In this document: positions 33,675-42,388 of the stretch, piece after piece
Numbering within the stretch: position 1 is the stretch's first letter
Layout: every line of letters begins with the position of its first letter
Origin: Lachnospiraceae bacterium
GTDB lineage: Bacteria; Bacillota; Clostridia; Lachnospirales; Lachnospiraceae
Direction of reading: 5' to 3'
Length of the DNA stretch: 64,000 nt
NCBI GenBank assembly: GCA_017397645.1
Contig: JAFQIE010000044.1
Location: 1 to 64,000, forward strand
Notes under the pieces: generated by a model
What the model was told of the DNA's origin: nothing
Seen by the model: only the letters and a program-made list of their open reading frames with translations
Database searches by the model: none
Program-made: the position numbers and the translations under genes

Positions 33675-34907
33675 TTAAAAGTTCTCTAGCAAATATTTCT
33701 CCGCCTCCGCAGACCACAGACCGTTGTTGGATTTTACCATCTCGTCCATGATGCGGAATCTGTCATCGGTTTTGCCAAGTTCGCTGAAATCTGCGATGGC
33801 GGTCAGGGGCAACTCGATGTGGGTGTAAATGAGTTTCTTGCCACCGGGAATCTTGGGGAGGTTTAAGGTAGCATTGATTGCTGCGTCGATACCGCCGATG
33901 TGCGTGATCATAACGGAGGGGTCCAAACGCTTTTCACCCAGCAGGTCTACGATGTCTTTCATGTCGGCGGGGGTGCTTCCGCTGGTGCCGGCCACATGGT
34001 GTTGTGCGTAGTGCACATTGTAGAAGTTGAAGTTGGCGCTGAAGTTTTTGTCCAAAGGACCTGCGAAGAAGTTCAGGCAACCATCAAATCCTAATATAGC
34101 ATCACCCAATTCCACAACAGCGGGAACGGGAGCATATACAAATACATCATCGTAGCCTGTGCCGTCTGTTACTGCCAACAACTCGTCCTTGTCGGAACTG
34201 TTCATAAATACCAGTTTAATGCCATCCTTTGCAGCTTCTGCAGGGGAGAAAAGCTTTTCTGCACGGTCCAGACGCTCTTGGTCCAAATCAGTAACCACCA
34301 AAAGGGAAGGCCTTTTGTTGCCGTGCAATGCGATGTCGATTGCTTCCAATCCCATGGGGCCACAGCCGGCGAGGATAATGGTCTTGCCGCCTTCCTTGAG
34401 ACCGGTGATGTGATTGTCGCCGTCTTCATGGTAGGTTGCTTTGAAACCGCGAAGCACGCAGGATGCGGGCTCAATGAGGGATCCATTAAAGTAGGAATCG
34501 CTGTTTAATTTCATCAGGAAGCCATGGTCTAAAATATGCTCATAGACGATGGAATAGGTGGACACACCGCCGATGTGCTCGAAGGAATACCCTACAGTTT
34601 CCACGCCGATGTAGGAGAGCACGGGCGGCATTACGACCTTGTCACCCACCTGAAAATCATTCTTCCATTTTTCACCCACCTCCACAACTTCGGCACAAAA
34701 CTCGTGACCGATGATGATGGGATGCTCCGCCACATCGTTGGGGACTCTCAGGTGTGCAGCACCTTGTTTTGATGTTTTGTAGGTGGACATGCACACGCTA
34801 TCGGAGATTACTTTGATCAATAACTCGCCGTCTGTAATGGGACGGAGTTCAAATTCTTCTAATCTTAAATCATTTTCACCGTATAAACGGACTGCTCTTG
34901 TTTTCAT
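33675..34907 (-). CDS. SorE-like zinc-type alcohol dehydrogenase (L-sorbose-1-phosphate reductase family)
   Basis: 410 residues, medium-chain dehydrogenase. The catalytic domain has V-C-M-S-T-Y-K and G-H-E-F-C-A-E-V-V-E-V-G; the Rossmann part has I-L-A-G-C-G-P-M-G-L-E-A-I-D and a D acceptor at V-V-T-D-L-D. Length and the lack of a four-Cys structural zinc lobe fit the SorE type, which reduces ketose-1-phosphates with NAD(P)H. It starts 18 nt after the aldolase stop in the same transcript. The exact sugar phosphate is not known. Confidence 0.8.
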   Translation of the reverse strand: MKTRAVRLYGENDLRLEEFELRPITDGELLIKVISDSVCMSTYKTSKQGAAHLRVPNDVAEHPIIIGHEFCAEVVEVGEKWKNDFQVGDKVVMPPVLSYIGVETVGYSFEHIGGVSTYSIVYEHILDHGFLMKLNSDSYFNGSLIEPASCVLRGFKATYHEDGDNHITGLKEGGKTIILAGCGPMGLEAIDIALHGNKRPSLLVVTDLDQERLDRAEKLFSPAEAAKDGIKLVFMNSSDKDELLAVTDGTGYDDVFVYAPVPAVVELGDAILGFDGCLNFFAGPLDKNFSANFNFYNVHYAQHHVAGTSGSTPADMKDIVDLLGEKRLDPSVMITHIGGIDAAINATLNLPKIPGGKKLIYTHIELPLTAIADFSELGKTDDRFRIMDEMVKSNNGLWSAEAEKYLLENF

Positions 34908-34925
34908 CTTTATTCGCCTTTCTGA

Positions 34926-35795
34926 TTACAATCTCCCTGCACTGCCGAAGGTATGAAGCTTCTCGCGAATCACTTCCTTCATCATCTTCATGGCGTCCTC
35001 GTAAACCAGGAAGGGCCAGGTGGAAGGATTGGTCATGGTGTTTAAGGTGCCTTTTAGACCCTGGTTCAAAGCATACAGTACATCGGAATAGATATTGATC
35101 TTGGTGATACCGTGGTGAATTGCATTCTGCATCTGGTCGTTGGGGGTACCGCTGCCGCCGTGAAGCACCATAGGTCGGTCGCATACTGCGGTAATTTCCT
35201 TCAATCTGTCGATGCGAAGCTCGGGAGTCTTCTGATATACGCCGTGGGAAGTACCGATGGCAATGGCAAGTGCATCCACATCAGTAATTTCAACAAACTT
35301 TGCCACTTCCTCGGGTACGGTCAGGCTTTCGCCGGGGTCGGTGTCCGTGCCGGTTTCGCTGACGCTACCCACACTTGCGTTGCCTACATGACCCAGCTCT
35401 GCTTCTACGGTGATGCCTCTTTTGTGAGCATATTCAGTAACGATAGCGGTGTTTCTGGCATTTTCCTCAAAAGGAAGCACGGAGCCGTCGTACATCACGG
35501 AACTGTAGCCGTTGTCGCATCCGTATTTGATAAAGTCGATATCTGTTGCGTGGTCCATGTGCAGGCAGATGGGAATCTTGAAGTAATCGGAAGCACCGCG
35601 GATCATGGAGGAAATCAACTGTAGATTTCTCCCTTCCGTATCACAACCCAGGGTCATCAGTAATGCGGGGGATTTCTCTTCCTCGCAGGTTTCCAACACT
35701 GCTTTCATCATTTCGTAGTTGCTCACATCGAACGCGGGAATCGCATAATGATTCTTCTTCGCGTCGGCAAGCATTTCCTTCATGCTAACTAACAT
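34926..35795 (-). CDS. class II ketose-bisphosphate aldolase
   Basis: 289 residues; start at 35795 with AAAGGAGAA upstream (the frame extends 22 codons further without a ribosome site). Zinc and phosphate motifs: H-M-D-H-A-T-D, E-A-E-L-G-H-V-G, G-T-S-H-G-V-Y, V-L-H-G-G-S-G and K-I-N-I-Y-S-D. Cleaves fructose- or tagatose-bisphosphate-like sugars. Cotranscribed with the SorE-like gene, divergent from a SorC regulator, so probably one inducible sugar-phosphate pathway. Confidence 0.92.
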   Translation of the reverse strand: MLVSMKEMLADAKKNHYAIPAFDVSNYEMMKAVLETCEEEKSPALLMTLGCDTEGRNLQLISSMIRGASDYFKIPICLHMDHATDIDFIKYGCDNGYSSVMYDGSVLPFEENARNTAIVTEYAHKRGITVEAELGHVGNASVGSVSETGTDTDPGESLTVPEEVAKFVEITDVDALAIAIGTSHGVYQKTPELRIDRLKEITAVCDRPMVLHGGSGTPNDQMQNAIHHGITKINIYSDVLYALNQGLKGTLNTMTNPSTWPFLVYEDAMKMMKEVIREKLHTFGSAGRL

Positions 35796-35877
35796 TTTTT
35801 CATTCTCCTTTGTGGTTTTTGTAGGGGGGTGCGTCAAGCGTCCGTTTTTTGAGGGACGCACTTTTGAATCTGAGGGT

Positions 35878-35907
35878 ATTGTAGCACTGTGTATTTACAA
35901 ATGTAAA
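35878..35907 (-). promoter_or_regulatory. promoter of aldolase-dehydrogenase operon
   Basis: Minus strand TTTACA (35907-35902), 18-nt spacer, TACAAT (35883-35878). The -35 lies inside the first palindromic operator. A GTGCGTC/GACGCAC stem (about 35828-35861) lies in the 5' untranslated region. Confidence 0.6.
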
Positions 35908-35968
35908 TAACATATGTTAAAATGAAAAAACTGTGGCAAATGTGCTTTTGGGATTTAACAAATGTTAA
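35893..35968. promoter_or_regulatory. three palindromic operator candidates for SorC-type regulator
   Basis: ATTTACAAATGTAAAT (35893-35908), TAACATATGTTA (35908-35919) and TTAACAAATGTTAA (35955-35968) share the core A-C-A-N-N-T-G-T. They sit between the divergent operon and the regulator gene and match the kind of site SorC/DeoR regulators use. Confidence 0.65.
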
Positions 35969-35990
35969 CGGAGAGCGGATGGAGGAAGAG

Positions 35991-36914
35991 ATGGATACAC
36001 AGAATTATCAGAAGAAACAGATGCAGGAAGCTGCGATTCTATATTATGAGAAAAAGTACACCCAGCAGGAAGTGGCAGACAGAATGCATCTTTCCAGGCA
36101 AACGGTGTCGAAATTATTGAATGATGCCCTGGCGGAAAATATTGTGGAAATCCGAATTCATAATCCCGAGGCCACCTGCACGGAATTGGAAAAAGAATTG
36201 TGCTTGCGGACCGGCATCAAAAAAGCAGTGGTATGTGGGGTGAGTTCCATGGATGAGGCCCTTCGCCAGATGATGTCTGTAAGGGCGGCAGCAGCGTATT
36301 TGCAGGATTTGATTGAGCGGGGCAACCAAAAAATTGCCATATCCTGGGGACGCACTATCCAAATGCTGGTGGGAGAATTTCCGGACATCACCACCCGGAA
36401 CAATGTGGTGTTCCCGCTGTTTGGGGCAACTGACCAGGAAGAGAGTTATTTTCTTTCCAACGAAATTGCCAGAAGTTTTGCGGACAAAATAGATGCCAAA
36501 ATTCAATATGCATGGTTCCCTTATAAGCCGGATTGCGTGGACGACAAAAAGCTTTTTGAAAAAACTTCCTATTATAAGAGGATTTATGAATTGTGGAATC
36601 AGATTGACATTGCGCTGGTGGGCATTGGCAATCGGGACGTGGTTCAGACATTTGGCAGGGTATTTGGGTATAACGAGAAGTGTCTGTCAGCCACGGGGGA
36701 TATTTCCACACATTTCTTTGATGGAGAGGGTAAGTTCCTTGCGTTGTACGAGAATACCCTTTGTGCTTCTGTAGAGAATTTGAGGAAGGCCAAGCAGACC
36801 ATCGCAGTGGCCAGCGGTGACGGCAAAGCGGAGGCTATTATGGGTGCTTTGCGCACAGGTGTTGTGGACACCCTGATTACGGATGAGTATACGGCGAGGA
36901 AAGTACTAAAGTGA
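35991..36914 (+). CDS. SorC/DeoR-family transcriptional regulator
   Basis: 307 residues from ATG 35991, which has GGAGGAAGAG just before it; ATG 35979 is an alternative. N-terminal helix-turn-helix (Y-T-Q-Q-E-V-A-D-R-M-H-L-S-R-Q-T-V-S-K-L-L) and a C-terminal sugar-phosphate-binding domain (I-A-I-S-W-G-R-T-I-Q, V-G-I-G-N, V-A-S-G-D-G-K-A-E-A-I). It probably senses the substrate of the adjacent aldolase or dehydrogenase and acts at the three palindromes upstream. Confidence 0.88.
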   Translation: MDTQNYQKKQMQEAAILYYEKKYTQQEVADRMHLSRQTVSKLLNDALAENIVEIRIHNPEATCTELEKELCLRTGIKKAVVCGVSSMDEALRQMMSVRAAAAYLQDLIERGNQKIAISWGRTIQMLVGEFPDITTRNNVVFPLFGATDQEESYFLSNEIARSFADKIDAKIQYAWFPYKPDCVDDKKLFEKTSYYKRIYELWNQIDIALVGIGNRDVVQTFGRVFGYNEKCLSATGDISTHFFDGEGKFLALYENTLCASVENLRKAKQTIAVASGDGKAEAIMGALRTGVVDTLITDEYTARKVLK

Positions 36915-37025
36915 TAGGTCGTTCAGTGAAAAGGTATAGGAAGGGGAACAAGGACAGAGAATACGTCGAAAGTACATAGTAAAAAAACTCGACAAAAGGA
37001 CATGATAAAAAAGAAAAAATAGTAG

Positions 37026-37054
37026 TTGACAAATGTATATTGCGGGCATATAAT
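37026..37054 (+). promoter_or_regulatory. promoter of TrpXYZ-like operon
   Basis: TTGACA (37026-37031), 17-nt spacer, TATAAT (37049-37054), a strong match. An ATGCTTTA/TAAAGCAT hairpin follows in the leader (about 37061-37091). No T-box was recognised. Confidence 0.8.
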
Positions 37055-37125
37055 TCAATTATGCTTTAGCACCTAAAAGCGTTAAAGCATTAAAGGGATA
37101 AAGAGCGAAGGGTAGGTAAACCATT

Positions 37126-38157
37126 ATGAAGAACTTGAAAAAAGTATTAACAATGACACTTGCCGCAGCTATGATGATTTCCACATTCACAGCTTGTGGC
37201 CAGACCGCAGAACAAAGTTCTGCAGCATCTTCAGTAGAAGACAGTGCAGCAGCATCCGAAGACAGCGCGGCAGCTGCTGAGAAGTATACCATCGGTATCG
37301 TACAGCTGGTAGAGCATGTTGCATTGGATGCTGCAACCGAAGGATTTAAGCAGGCAGTTATCGACGCTTTGGGTGAGGACGCAGTTGAGTTTGATTTCCA
37401 GAACGGACAGAATGACTCTAACACCTGCTCCACCATTGCGAACCAGTTTGTTTCTAACAAAGTAGATTTGATTATGGCGAATGCAACACCTGCATTACAG
37501 GCAGCTTCTGCAGCAACCGGTGACATTCCCATTCTTGGTACTTCCGTAACCGAGTACGGCGTTGCGCTTGCAATTCAGGATTTCAACGGTACCGTAGGCG
37601 GCAACATTTCCGGTACATCCGATTTGGCTCCCTTGGACCAGCAGGCAGCTATGGTTGCTGAGTGGTTCCCTGAGGCAAAGGAAGTAGGTCTTTTGTACTG
37701 CTCCGCTGAGGCAAACAGCCAGTATCAGGTAGATGTGGTAAAGGCTGAACTTGAAAAAGCAGGTCTCACCGCTACCTTGTATCCTTTTGCAGATTCTAAT
37801 GATTTAGCTTCTGTATGTACCACAGCAGCAGAGAAGAGCGATGTTATCTATGTTCCTACAGATAATACAGTAGCTTCCAATACCGGTATCATTGATTCCA
37901 TTTGCCAGCCTGCAAAGGTTCCCGTAATCGCAGGTGAAGAAGGTATCTGCAGCGGATGTGGTGTTGCAACACTTTCCATCAGCTACTATGACCTTGGATA
38001 CACCACCGGCCAGATGGCAGTGAAGATTCTGACAGGTGAGGCTGATATCTCTACTATGGCTGTGGAGTATACTAAGACCACACCGAAATACAACGCAGCA
38101 ATCTGCGAAGCATTGGAAATTACCCCTCTGGAAGGCTACGTGGCTATCGGAGAATAA
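37126..38157 (+). CDS. ABC transporter substrate-binding lipoprotein (TrpX-like)
   Basis: 343 residues. Lipobox T-A-C-G at about residue 25, then a Ser/Ala-rich tether. The mature part (I-G-I-V-Q-L-V-E-H-V-A-L-D-A-A-T-E-G-F, L-G-T-S-V-T, N-V/I-S-G-T-S-D, Y-V-P-T-D-N-T) is the ABC_sub_bind family related to the tryptophan/tyrosine transporters of streptococci. It delivers ligand to the permease encoded next. Substrate specificity is inferred from family only. Confidence 0.88.
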   Translation: MKNLKKVLTMTLAAAMMISTFTACGQTAEQSSAASSVEDSAAASEDSAAAAEKYTIGIVQLVEHVALDAATEGFKQAVIDALGEDAVEFDFQNGQNDSNTCSTIANQFVSNKVDLIMANATPALQAASAATGDIPILGTSVTEYGVALAIQDFNGTVGGNISGTSDLAPLDQQAAMVAEWFPEAKEVGLLYCSAEANSQYQVDVVKAELEKAGLTATLYPFADSNDLASVCTTAAEKSDVIYVPTDNTVASNTGIIDSICQPAKVPVIAGEEGICSGCGVATLSISYYDLGYTTGQMAVKILTGEADISTMAVEYTKTTPKYNAAICEALEITPLEGYVAIGE

Positions 38158-38238
38158 TTCTTTCATAAAAAGCATTAGGTCAAGGGAGATGCTTTTGCAC
38201 TCCCTTGACTTGTTCTATGAGAAAAATAGGAGTCGATT

Positions 38239-39180
38239 ATGAACATATTAGAAGTATTTGGGCAATTAGCCGGCGCCTTGCCGGGAGCCGTATCCCAAGG
38301 CCTTATTTGGGGTATCATGGCAATTGGTGTTTACCTAACCTATCGTATTTTGGATATTGCGGATCTGACCGTGGATGGTTCTTTTGCTACCGGCGGAGCC
38401 GTGGGCGTTATGTGTATTTTGGACGGATGGAACCTGTGGGCTGCCATGCTGATGGCTTTGGTGGCAGGTATGATTGCGGGAGCAGTGACCGGCATCCTTC
38501 ATATTTTTATGGGCATCCCTGCGATTTTGGCAGGTATTCTTTCCCAGTTAGGACTGTACTCCATCAATTTAAAAATCATGGGTAAAGCAAACCAGTCTGT
38601 CAATGTAAATAACACGAAACTTTTGCTTTCCCTTCGTTGGGTCAAAGAATTTGCCGTACACAATCCGCTGATTATTGTGACCATCATCATCGTCGCATTG
38701 ATTGCTGCATTATACTGGTTCTTCGGTACGGAGATGGGATGTGGCATCCGTGCAACCGGTGCCAATATCAATATGAGCCGTGCACAGGGTATCAATACCA
38801 GCCTTAATAAGATTTTAGGGCTGATGATATCTAACGGTTTGGTGGCATTTTCCGGTGCCTTGTTGGCGCAGTACCAGGGCTTTGCGGATGTGAACATGGG
38901 CCGTGGTGCTATCGTTATCGGTTTGGCGGCAGTCATCATCGGCGAGGCAGTATTAGGAAAGGTGTTCATCAACTTCGCGCTGAAACTGTCCTCCGTGGTG
39001 ATCGGTTCCATCATTTACTATCTGGTGGTGCAGACTGTTATCACAATGGGTCTGGACGCAAACTTGCTGAAACTCCTTTCGGCAGGGGTTGTGGCAATCT
39101 TCCTTGCGCTTCCGTTCTGGAAAAGCCAGTTGCGCGCAAGTATGCATATGAGAAGCAAAGGAGGAAAGACCAATGCTTGA
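38239..39180 (+). CDS. ABC transporter permease (TrpY-like)
   Basis: 313 residues, about eight to nine membrane segments, branched-chain-type permease (Y-R-I-L-D-I-A-D-L-T-V-D-G-S-F-A-T-G-G-A, G-I-R-A-T-G-A-N-I-N-M-S-R-A-Q-G-I). Its stop overlaps the start of the ATPase gene by eight bases. Confidence 0.9.
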   Translation: MNILEVFGQLAGALPGAVSQGLIWGIMAIGVYLTYRILDIADLTVDGSFATGGAVGVMCILDGWNLWAAMLMALVAGMIAGAVTGILHIFMGIPAILAGILSQLGLYSINLKIMGKANQSVNVNNTKLLLSLRWVKEFAVHNPLIIVTIIIVALIAALYWFFGTEMGCGIRATGANINMSRAQGINTSLNKILGLMISNGLVAFSGALLAQYQGFADVNMGRGAIVIGLAAVIIGEAVLGKVFINFALKLSSVVIGSIIYYLVVQTVITMGLDANLLKLLSAGVVAIFLALPFWKSQLRASMHMRSKGGKTNA

Positions 39181-39967
39181 AATCAGAAACGTATCAAAAG
39201 TATTTAATCCCGGCACCGTAAACGAAAAGAAGGCGCTGAATGATATTAATCTGAAACTGAATCCCGGGGATTTCGTGACCGTTATCGGTGGTAACGGCGC
39301 GGGAAAATCCACCATGCTGAACATGGTGGCAGGTGTGTATCCCGTGGATAGCGGACAAATCCTGATAGACGGAGTGGATGTCACCAGACTCCATGAATAT
39401 AAGAGAGCCAAATACCTGGGCAGAGTGTTCCAGGACCCCATGACCGGTACTGCAGCCACCATGCAGATCGACGAGAATCTGGCGCTGGCAGCCCGTCGCG
39501 GACAGGCCCGTACCCTGAGAATCGGTATCAGTGCCAAGGAGAGAGCCGGCTACAAGGAATTGTTAAAGATGTTGGATTTAGGACTGGAAGAACGGTTGAC
39601 CTCTAAGGTGGGCTTGCTTTCCGGCGGACAGCGTCAGGCCTTGACTTTGTTGATGGCTACACTGAAACAGCCGAAGGTGCTCTTGTTGGACGAGCACACC
39701 GCAGCTTTGGATCCCAAGACTGCCAAGAAGGTGTTGGATATCACAGAGGAAATCGTGGCGAAGAACCAACTGACCACCCTGATGATTACCCACAATATGG
39801 CAGATGCTCTGCGCGTGGGTAACCGCCTCATCATGATGAACGGCGGTAGAATCATCTTCGACGTGGCAGGGGAAGAGAAGAAGAAATTGACCACGGCAGA
39901 TTTGCTGGAGAAGTTCAAGATTTCTGCAGGTGAGGAACTGAATAACGACAGGATGTTGCTGTCGTAG
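39173..39967 (+). CDS. ABC transporter ATPase (TrpZ-like)
   Basis: 264 residues. Walker A G-G-N-G-A-G-K-S-T, Q-loop V-F-Q-D-P, signature L-S-G-G-Q-R-Q-A, Walker B V-L-L-L-D-E-H-T (His in place of the usual Pro), H-switch T-H-N-M. Overlaps the permease gene, so translationally coupled. Confidence 0.92.
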   Translation: MLEIRNVSKVFNPGTVNEKKALNDINLKLNPGDFVTVIGGNGAGKSTMLNMVAGVYPVDSGQILIDGVDVTRLHEYKRAKYLGRVFQDPMTGTAATMQIDENLALAARRGQARTLRIGISAKERAGYKELLKMLDLGLEERLTSKVGLLSGGQRQALTLLMATLKQPKVLLLDEHTAALDPKTAKKVLDITEEIVAKNQLTTLMITHNMADALRVGNRLIMMNGGRIIFDVAGEEKKKLTTADLLEKFKISAGEELNNDRMLLS

Positions 39968-40003
39968 GGATTCGGTTTAGAAAAAAATAATCAATGAGAA
40001 TGT

Positions 40004-40040
40004 TAGGGTATGTGTCGGTTGATTGGCAGATACCCTAATT
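40004..40040 (+). terminator. terminator of TrpXYZ-like operon
   Basis: TTAGGGTAT and ATACCCTAA pair around a ~19-nt loop, followed by TTTCTT. A second hairpin AAGCGAATG/CATTCGCTT plus T-run lies at 40111-40143. Confidence 0.7.
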
Positions 40041-40110
40041 TCTTGAAATAATCTTAGCATTGAACTATAAGTCCAATGCAAAATTTTGAGAAGTGTTATA
40101 TGATAAAAAT

Positions 40111-40143
40111 AAGCGAATGAGCGTTACGCTGCATTCGCTTTTT
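40111..40143 (+). terminator. second terminator-like hairpin before the recombinase unit
   Basis: AAGCGAATG, 12-nt loop, CATTCGCTT with five further Ts. It insulates the integrase unit from upstream transcription. Confidence 0.75.
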
Positions 40144-40170
40144 CTGACGAAAGGGGGTGGTCGTATGAGG

Positions 40171-40192
40171 TTACGTAGAACTGGAAGTTCTA
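40171..40192 (+). repeat. left copy of 22-nt inverted repeat flanking the recombinase
   Basis: Begins TTACGTAGAACTGGAAG. It is the exact reverse complement of 41612-41633. Internally TAGAACT-GGA-AGTTCTA is itself a palindrome, the form expected of a recombinase core site. Confidence 0.9.
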
Positions 40193-40356
40193 CCGAGGGT
40201 ATAATACCCCGCATTTTCATATAGTTTGTTAGATTATACTACTTTTCGACATTTCTTTCAATGGTTTAGTGTGAAAAAGTTTTATAATTATTTAATGGTT
40301 TTACCGTATTTTTTATTTATTTTCAATAAAACGACAGTTATAGAATAAACATTCAT

Positions 40357-40369
40357 TTTCAATGTGGTC
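40357..40369 (+). repeat. left direct repeat (TTTCAATGTGGTC) at recombinase gene
   Basis: The same 13 bases recur at 41538-41550 just after the stop codon, each followed by an AAGTGG-GTCA-like box. Candidate arm-type binding sites of the integrase N-terminal domain. Confidence 0.65.
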
Positions 40370-40404
40370 TATAAAGTGGGTCAATTAGAAAGGAGCAAAG
40401 CATT

Positions 40405-41535
40405 ATGGCTAAAAGAGGCGACAATATCCGCAAGCGGCAGGATGGCCGTTGGGAAGGCAGATATAGTATTGGAAGAAATTCGAATGGTACCATAAAATAC
40501 AGCTCTGTATACGGAAAAACTTACCACCAGGTAAAAGAGAAACTTGCAATTATAGGAACCGAAAATAAACAAGCCCCTATTTGTAGAGGTCGCGACAAAA
40601 CGTTCGCCGAAATACTGGATTTGTGGATGGAGAATAACCGAATACGATTAAAAGGCGGCACACTCCACAAATATCAAAATCTTATAGATACACATATTAA
40701 ACCAGGTTTGGGCACGATGAAAACGAACGAATTAGATGGTACAGTTATAAATCAATTTTTGAATGCCAAATTGGAATCCGGGCGCGTTGATAAAGCAGGA
40801 AGTTTAGCACCGTCTTATGTTCGAAGTATGGTAATTATTATCAATGCCGCTCTTGATTTTGCGGTAAGAGAAAAGTATTGTTACCCCCTTCGGACGACTA
40901 TCTGCAAACCCATTGCAGAGGCAAAAAACATAACAATATTAGACTATAAAACTCAACAAAGATTACAATCCTACCTGCTTGATGACATAACCCCTACCCA
41001 AGCAGGTATTTTCATTTCTTTACACACAGGCTTACGGATAGGGGAAATCTGTGCATTAACCTGGGATGATATTGACTTGAAGCAAAGAATTATTCATGTG
41101 AGACATACTGTGGCAAGAGTATATGTAAAGGATGGTGGCGAGGGTCAATCTTCTCAATGGATCATCGACTCCCCAAAAACCAAAGCCTCAAAGCGCTCTA
41201 TTCCCATTTCATCCATTCTCTACCCGGTATTACTGCAGACTAAGAAAGTGTCGCCATACCAATATGTGGTCTCAGAAAATGAAACATTTCTAAATCCAAG
41301 GACCTATGACTATAGATTCCACAGCATTTTAAAAGCGTGTGACATACCTTGGATAAACTATCATGCCCTGCGTCACACCTTCGCAACAAGATGCATTGAG
41401 GCAGGAGTTGATGTGAAATCACTGAGTGAAATTCTCGGACATGGGAACGTGAGTATCACATTGAATACCTATGTGCATTCTTCTATGGAGATGAAAAGAA
41501 GTCAGTTGGAAAAACTGTATTGCAGCTCACCTTAG
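40405..41535 (+). CDS. tyrosine recombinase/integrase (Tn916-Int-like)
   Basis: 376 residues, ATG after AGAAAGGAG. N-terminal AP2-like arm-binding part (R-W-E-G-R-Y-S-I-G), SAM-like core-binding domain (about 65-170), catalytic domain with R211 (L-R-I-G-E), H320 and R323 (H-A-L-R-H-T-F), H346 (L-G-H) and Tyr356 (N-T-Y). All catalytic residues are intact. No excisionase, relaxase or cargo is adjacent; the gene is enclosed by a perfect inverted repeat. Confidence 0.93.
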   Translation: MAKRGDNIRKRQDGRWEGRYSIGRNSNGTIKYSSVYGKTYHQVKEKLAIIGTENKQAPICRGRDKTFAEILDLWMENNRIRLKGGTLHKYQNLIDTHIKPGLGTMKTNELDGTVINQFLNAKLESGRVDKAGSLAPSYVRSMVIIINAALDFAVREKYCYPLRTTICKPIAEAKNITILDYKTQQRLQSYLLDDITPTQAGIFISLHTGLRIGEICALTWDDIDLKQRIIHVRHTVARVYVKDGGEGQSSQWIIDSPKTKASKRSIPISSILYPVLLQTKKVSPYQYVVSENETFLNPRTYDYRFHSILKACDIPWINYHALRHTFATRCIEAGVDVKSLSEILGHGNVSITLNTYVHSSMEMKRSQLEKLYCSSP

Positions 41536-41537
41536 AA

Positions 41538-41550
41538 TTTCAATGTGGTC
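41538..41550 (+). repeat. right direct repeat (TTTCAATGTGGTC) at recombinase gene
   Basis: Second copy of the 13-nt box, three bases after the integrase stop codon. Confidence 0.65.
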
Positions 41551-41572
41551 AAATAAGTGGTCAGCAAAACGC

Positions 41573-41607
41573 AAAGGCTCGTATAATATGAGTCTTTGCG
41601 TTTTCCA
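41573..41607 (+). terminator. terminator of integrase gene
   Basis: AACGCAAAG and CTTTGCGTT pair around a ~17-nt loop, ending in TTTTCC, just inside the right inverted repeat. Confidence 0.7.
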
Positions 41608-41611
41608 TTGT

Positions 41612-41633
41612 TAGAACTTCCAGTTCTACGTAA
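41612..41633 (-). repeat. right copy of 22-nt inverted repeat flanking the recombinase
   Basis: Exact reverse complement of 40171-40192. Flanking bases beyond the repeats show no obvious target duplication. Confidence 0.9.
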
Positions 41634-41735
41634 AGTATGCGATTTATAAAATGGAAAATCAAGTACACAAAGATAATTTTAATCTTAAAAATATATGAAA
41701 AGGATTGCCGGTTCCATAATAAAGAGACGGCCTAA

Positions 41736-42248
41736 TCATAGAATTTCAAAGTGTTTCAGACATCGCTGAATAGGATGGGTGTGAACGATTTGGACAATTC
41801 GAAGAAGCGACAACACCACTAGAACAACTATATAGAGTACATGGTATTGGGGTGCATAAATCAATGCCTGCGTAATGTCTTCATTGGCCATAGGTCTTCC
41901 TATTCTGTATGATACTATGCTAATGATAGAAATGACGAAAGATAGCAAACAAATTCCGCTTATAACAAACCAAATATACCAATTCCAAAAGTGCTTTTCG
42001 GGTGGAATGATGCTTACCATGTATGGTAACAGCATTCCATTAAAACAGACAAAAACCACATATAGAACATTTGACGTATTTAATTTACACATTACAGATG
42101 GTAACGGAAATAATTTAAGATTCGAGATTTCAGCACCAAGAACAAGCGATGCAACCACATGACCCAATTCGTGCAAAAGGGGATATAAAAGAATCGCTGT
42201 TGTTAGACCGATAGCGGTAAGTCCAATATAATGAAGTAGATGTTTCAT
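41736..42248 (-). CDS. small M50-like membrane metalloprotease
   Basis: 170 residues with about four membrane segments. The first hydrophobic segment carries H-E-L-G-H-V-V-A-S, the HExxH zinc motif inside a membrane helix as in site-2 proteases. A second conserved N-P-D-G motif was not found, so activity is uncertain. It is divergent from the phosphatase/kinase operon and next to the integrase unit. The ribosome site (GGTGA) is weak. Confidence 0.6.
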   Translation of the reverse strand: MKHLLHYIGLTAIGLTTAILLYPLLHELGHVVASLVLGAEISNLKLFPLPSVMCKLNTSNVLYVVFVCFNGMLLPYMVSIIPPEKHFWNWYIWFVISGICLLSFVISIISIVSYRIGRPMANEDITQALIYAPQYHVLYIVVLVVLSLLRIVQIVHTHPIQRCLKHFEIL

Positions 42249-42388
42249 TTTATCACCATTCTATACTATGTCCCAAATAGGACAGAATATGTACGAAGCG
42301 TGTGAATAAATGGCAGTAGATTTATGTTGGGAACGTAAGTTGTTGTGTTGTTATGCGATACAAAAGAGAAGAAAGAAGGTATTTACAA

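Noticed and set aside
37055..37125. T-box or tryptophan riboswitch upstream of the TrpXYZ-like operon
   Set aside because: The leader is only about 70 nt and has no T-box sequence or terminator; only a small hairpin is seen.
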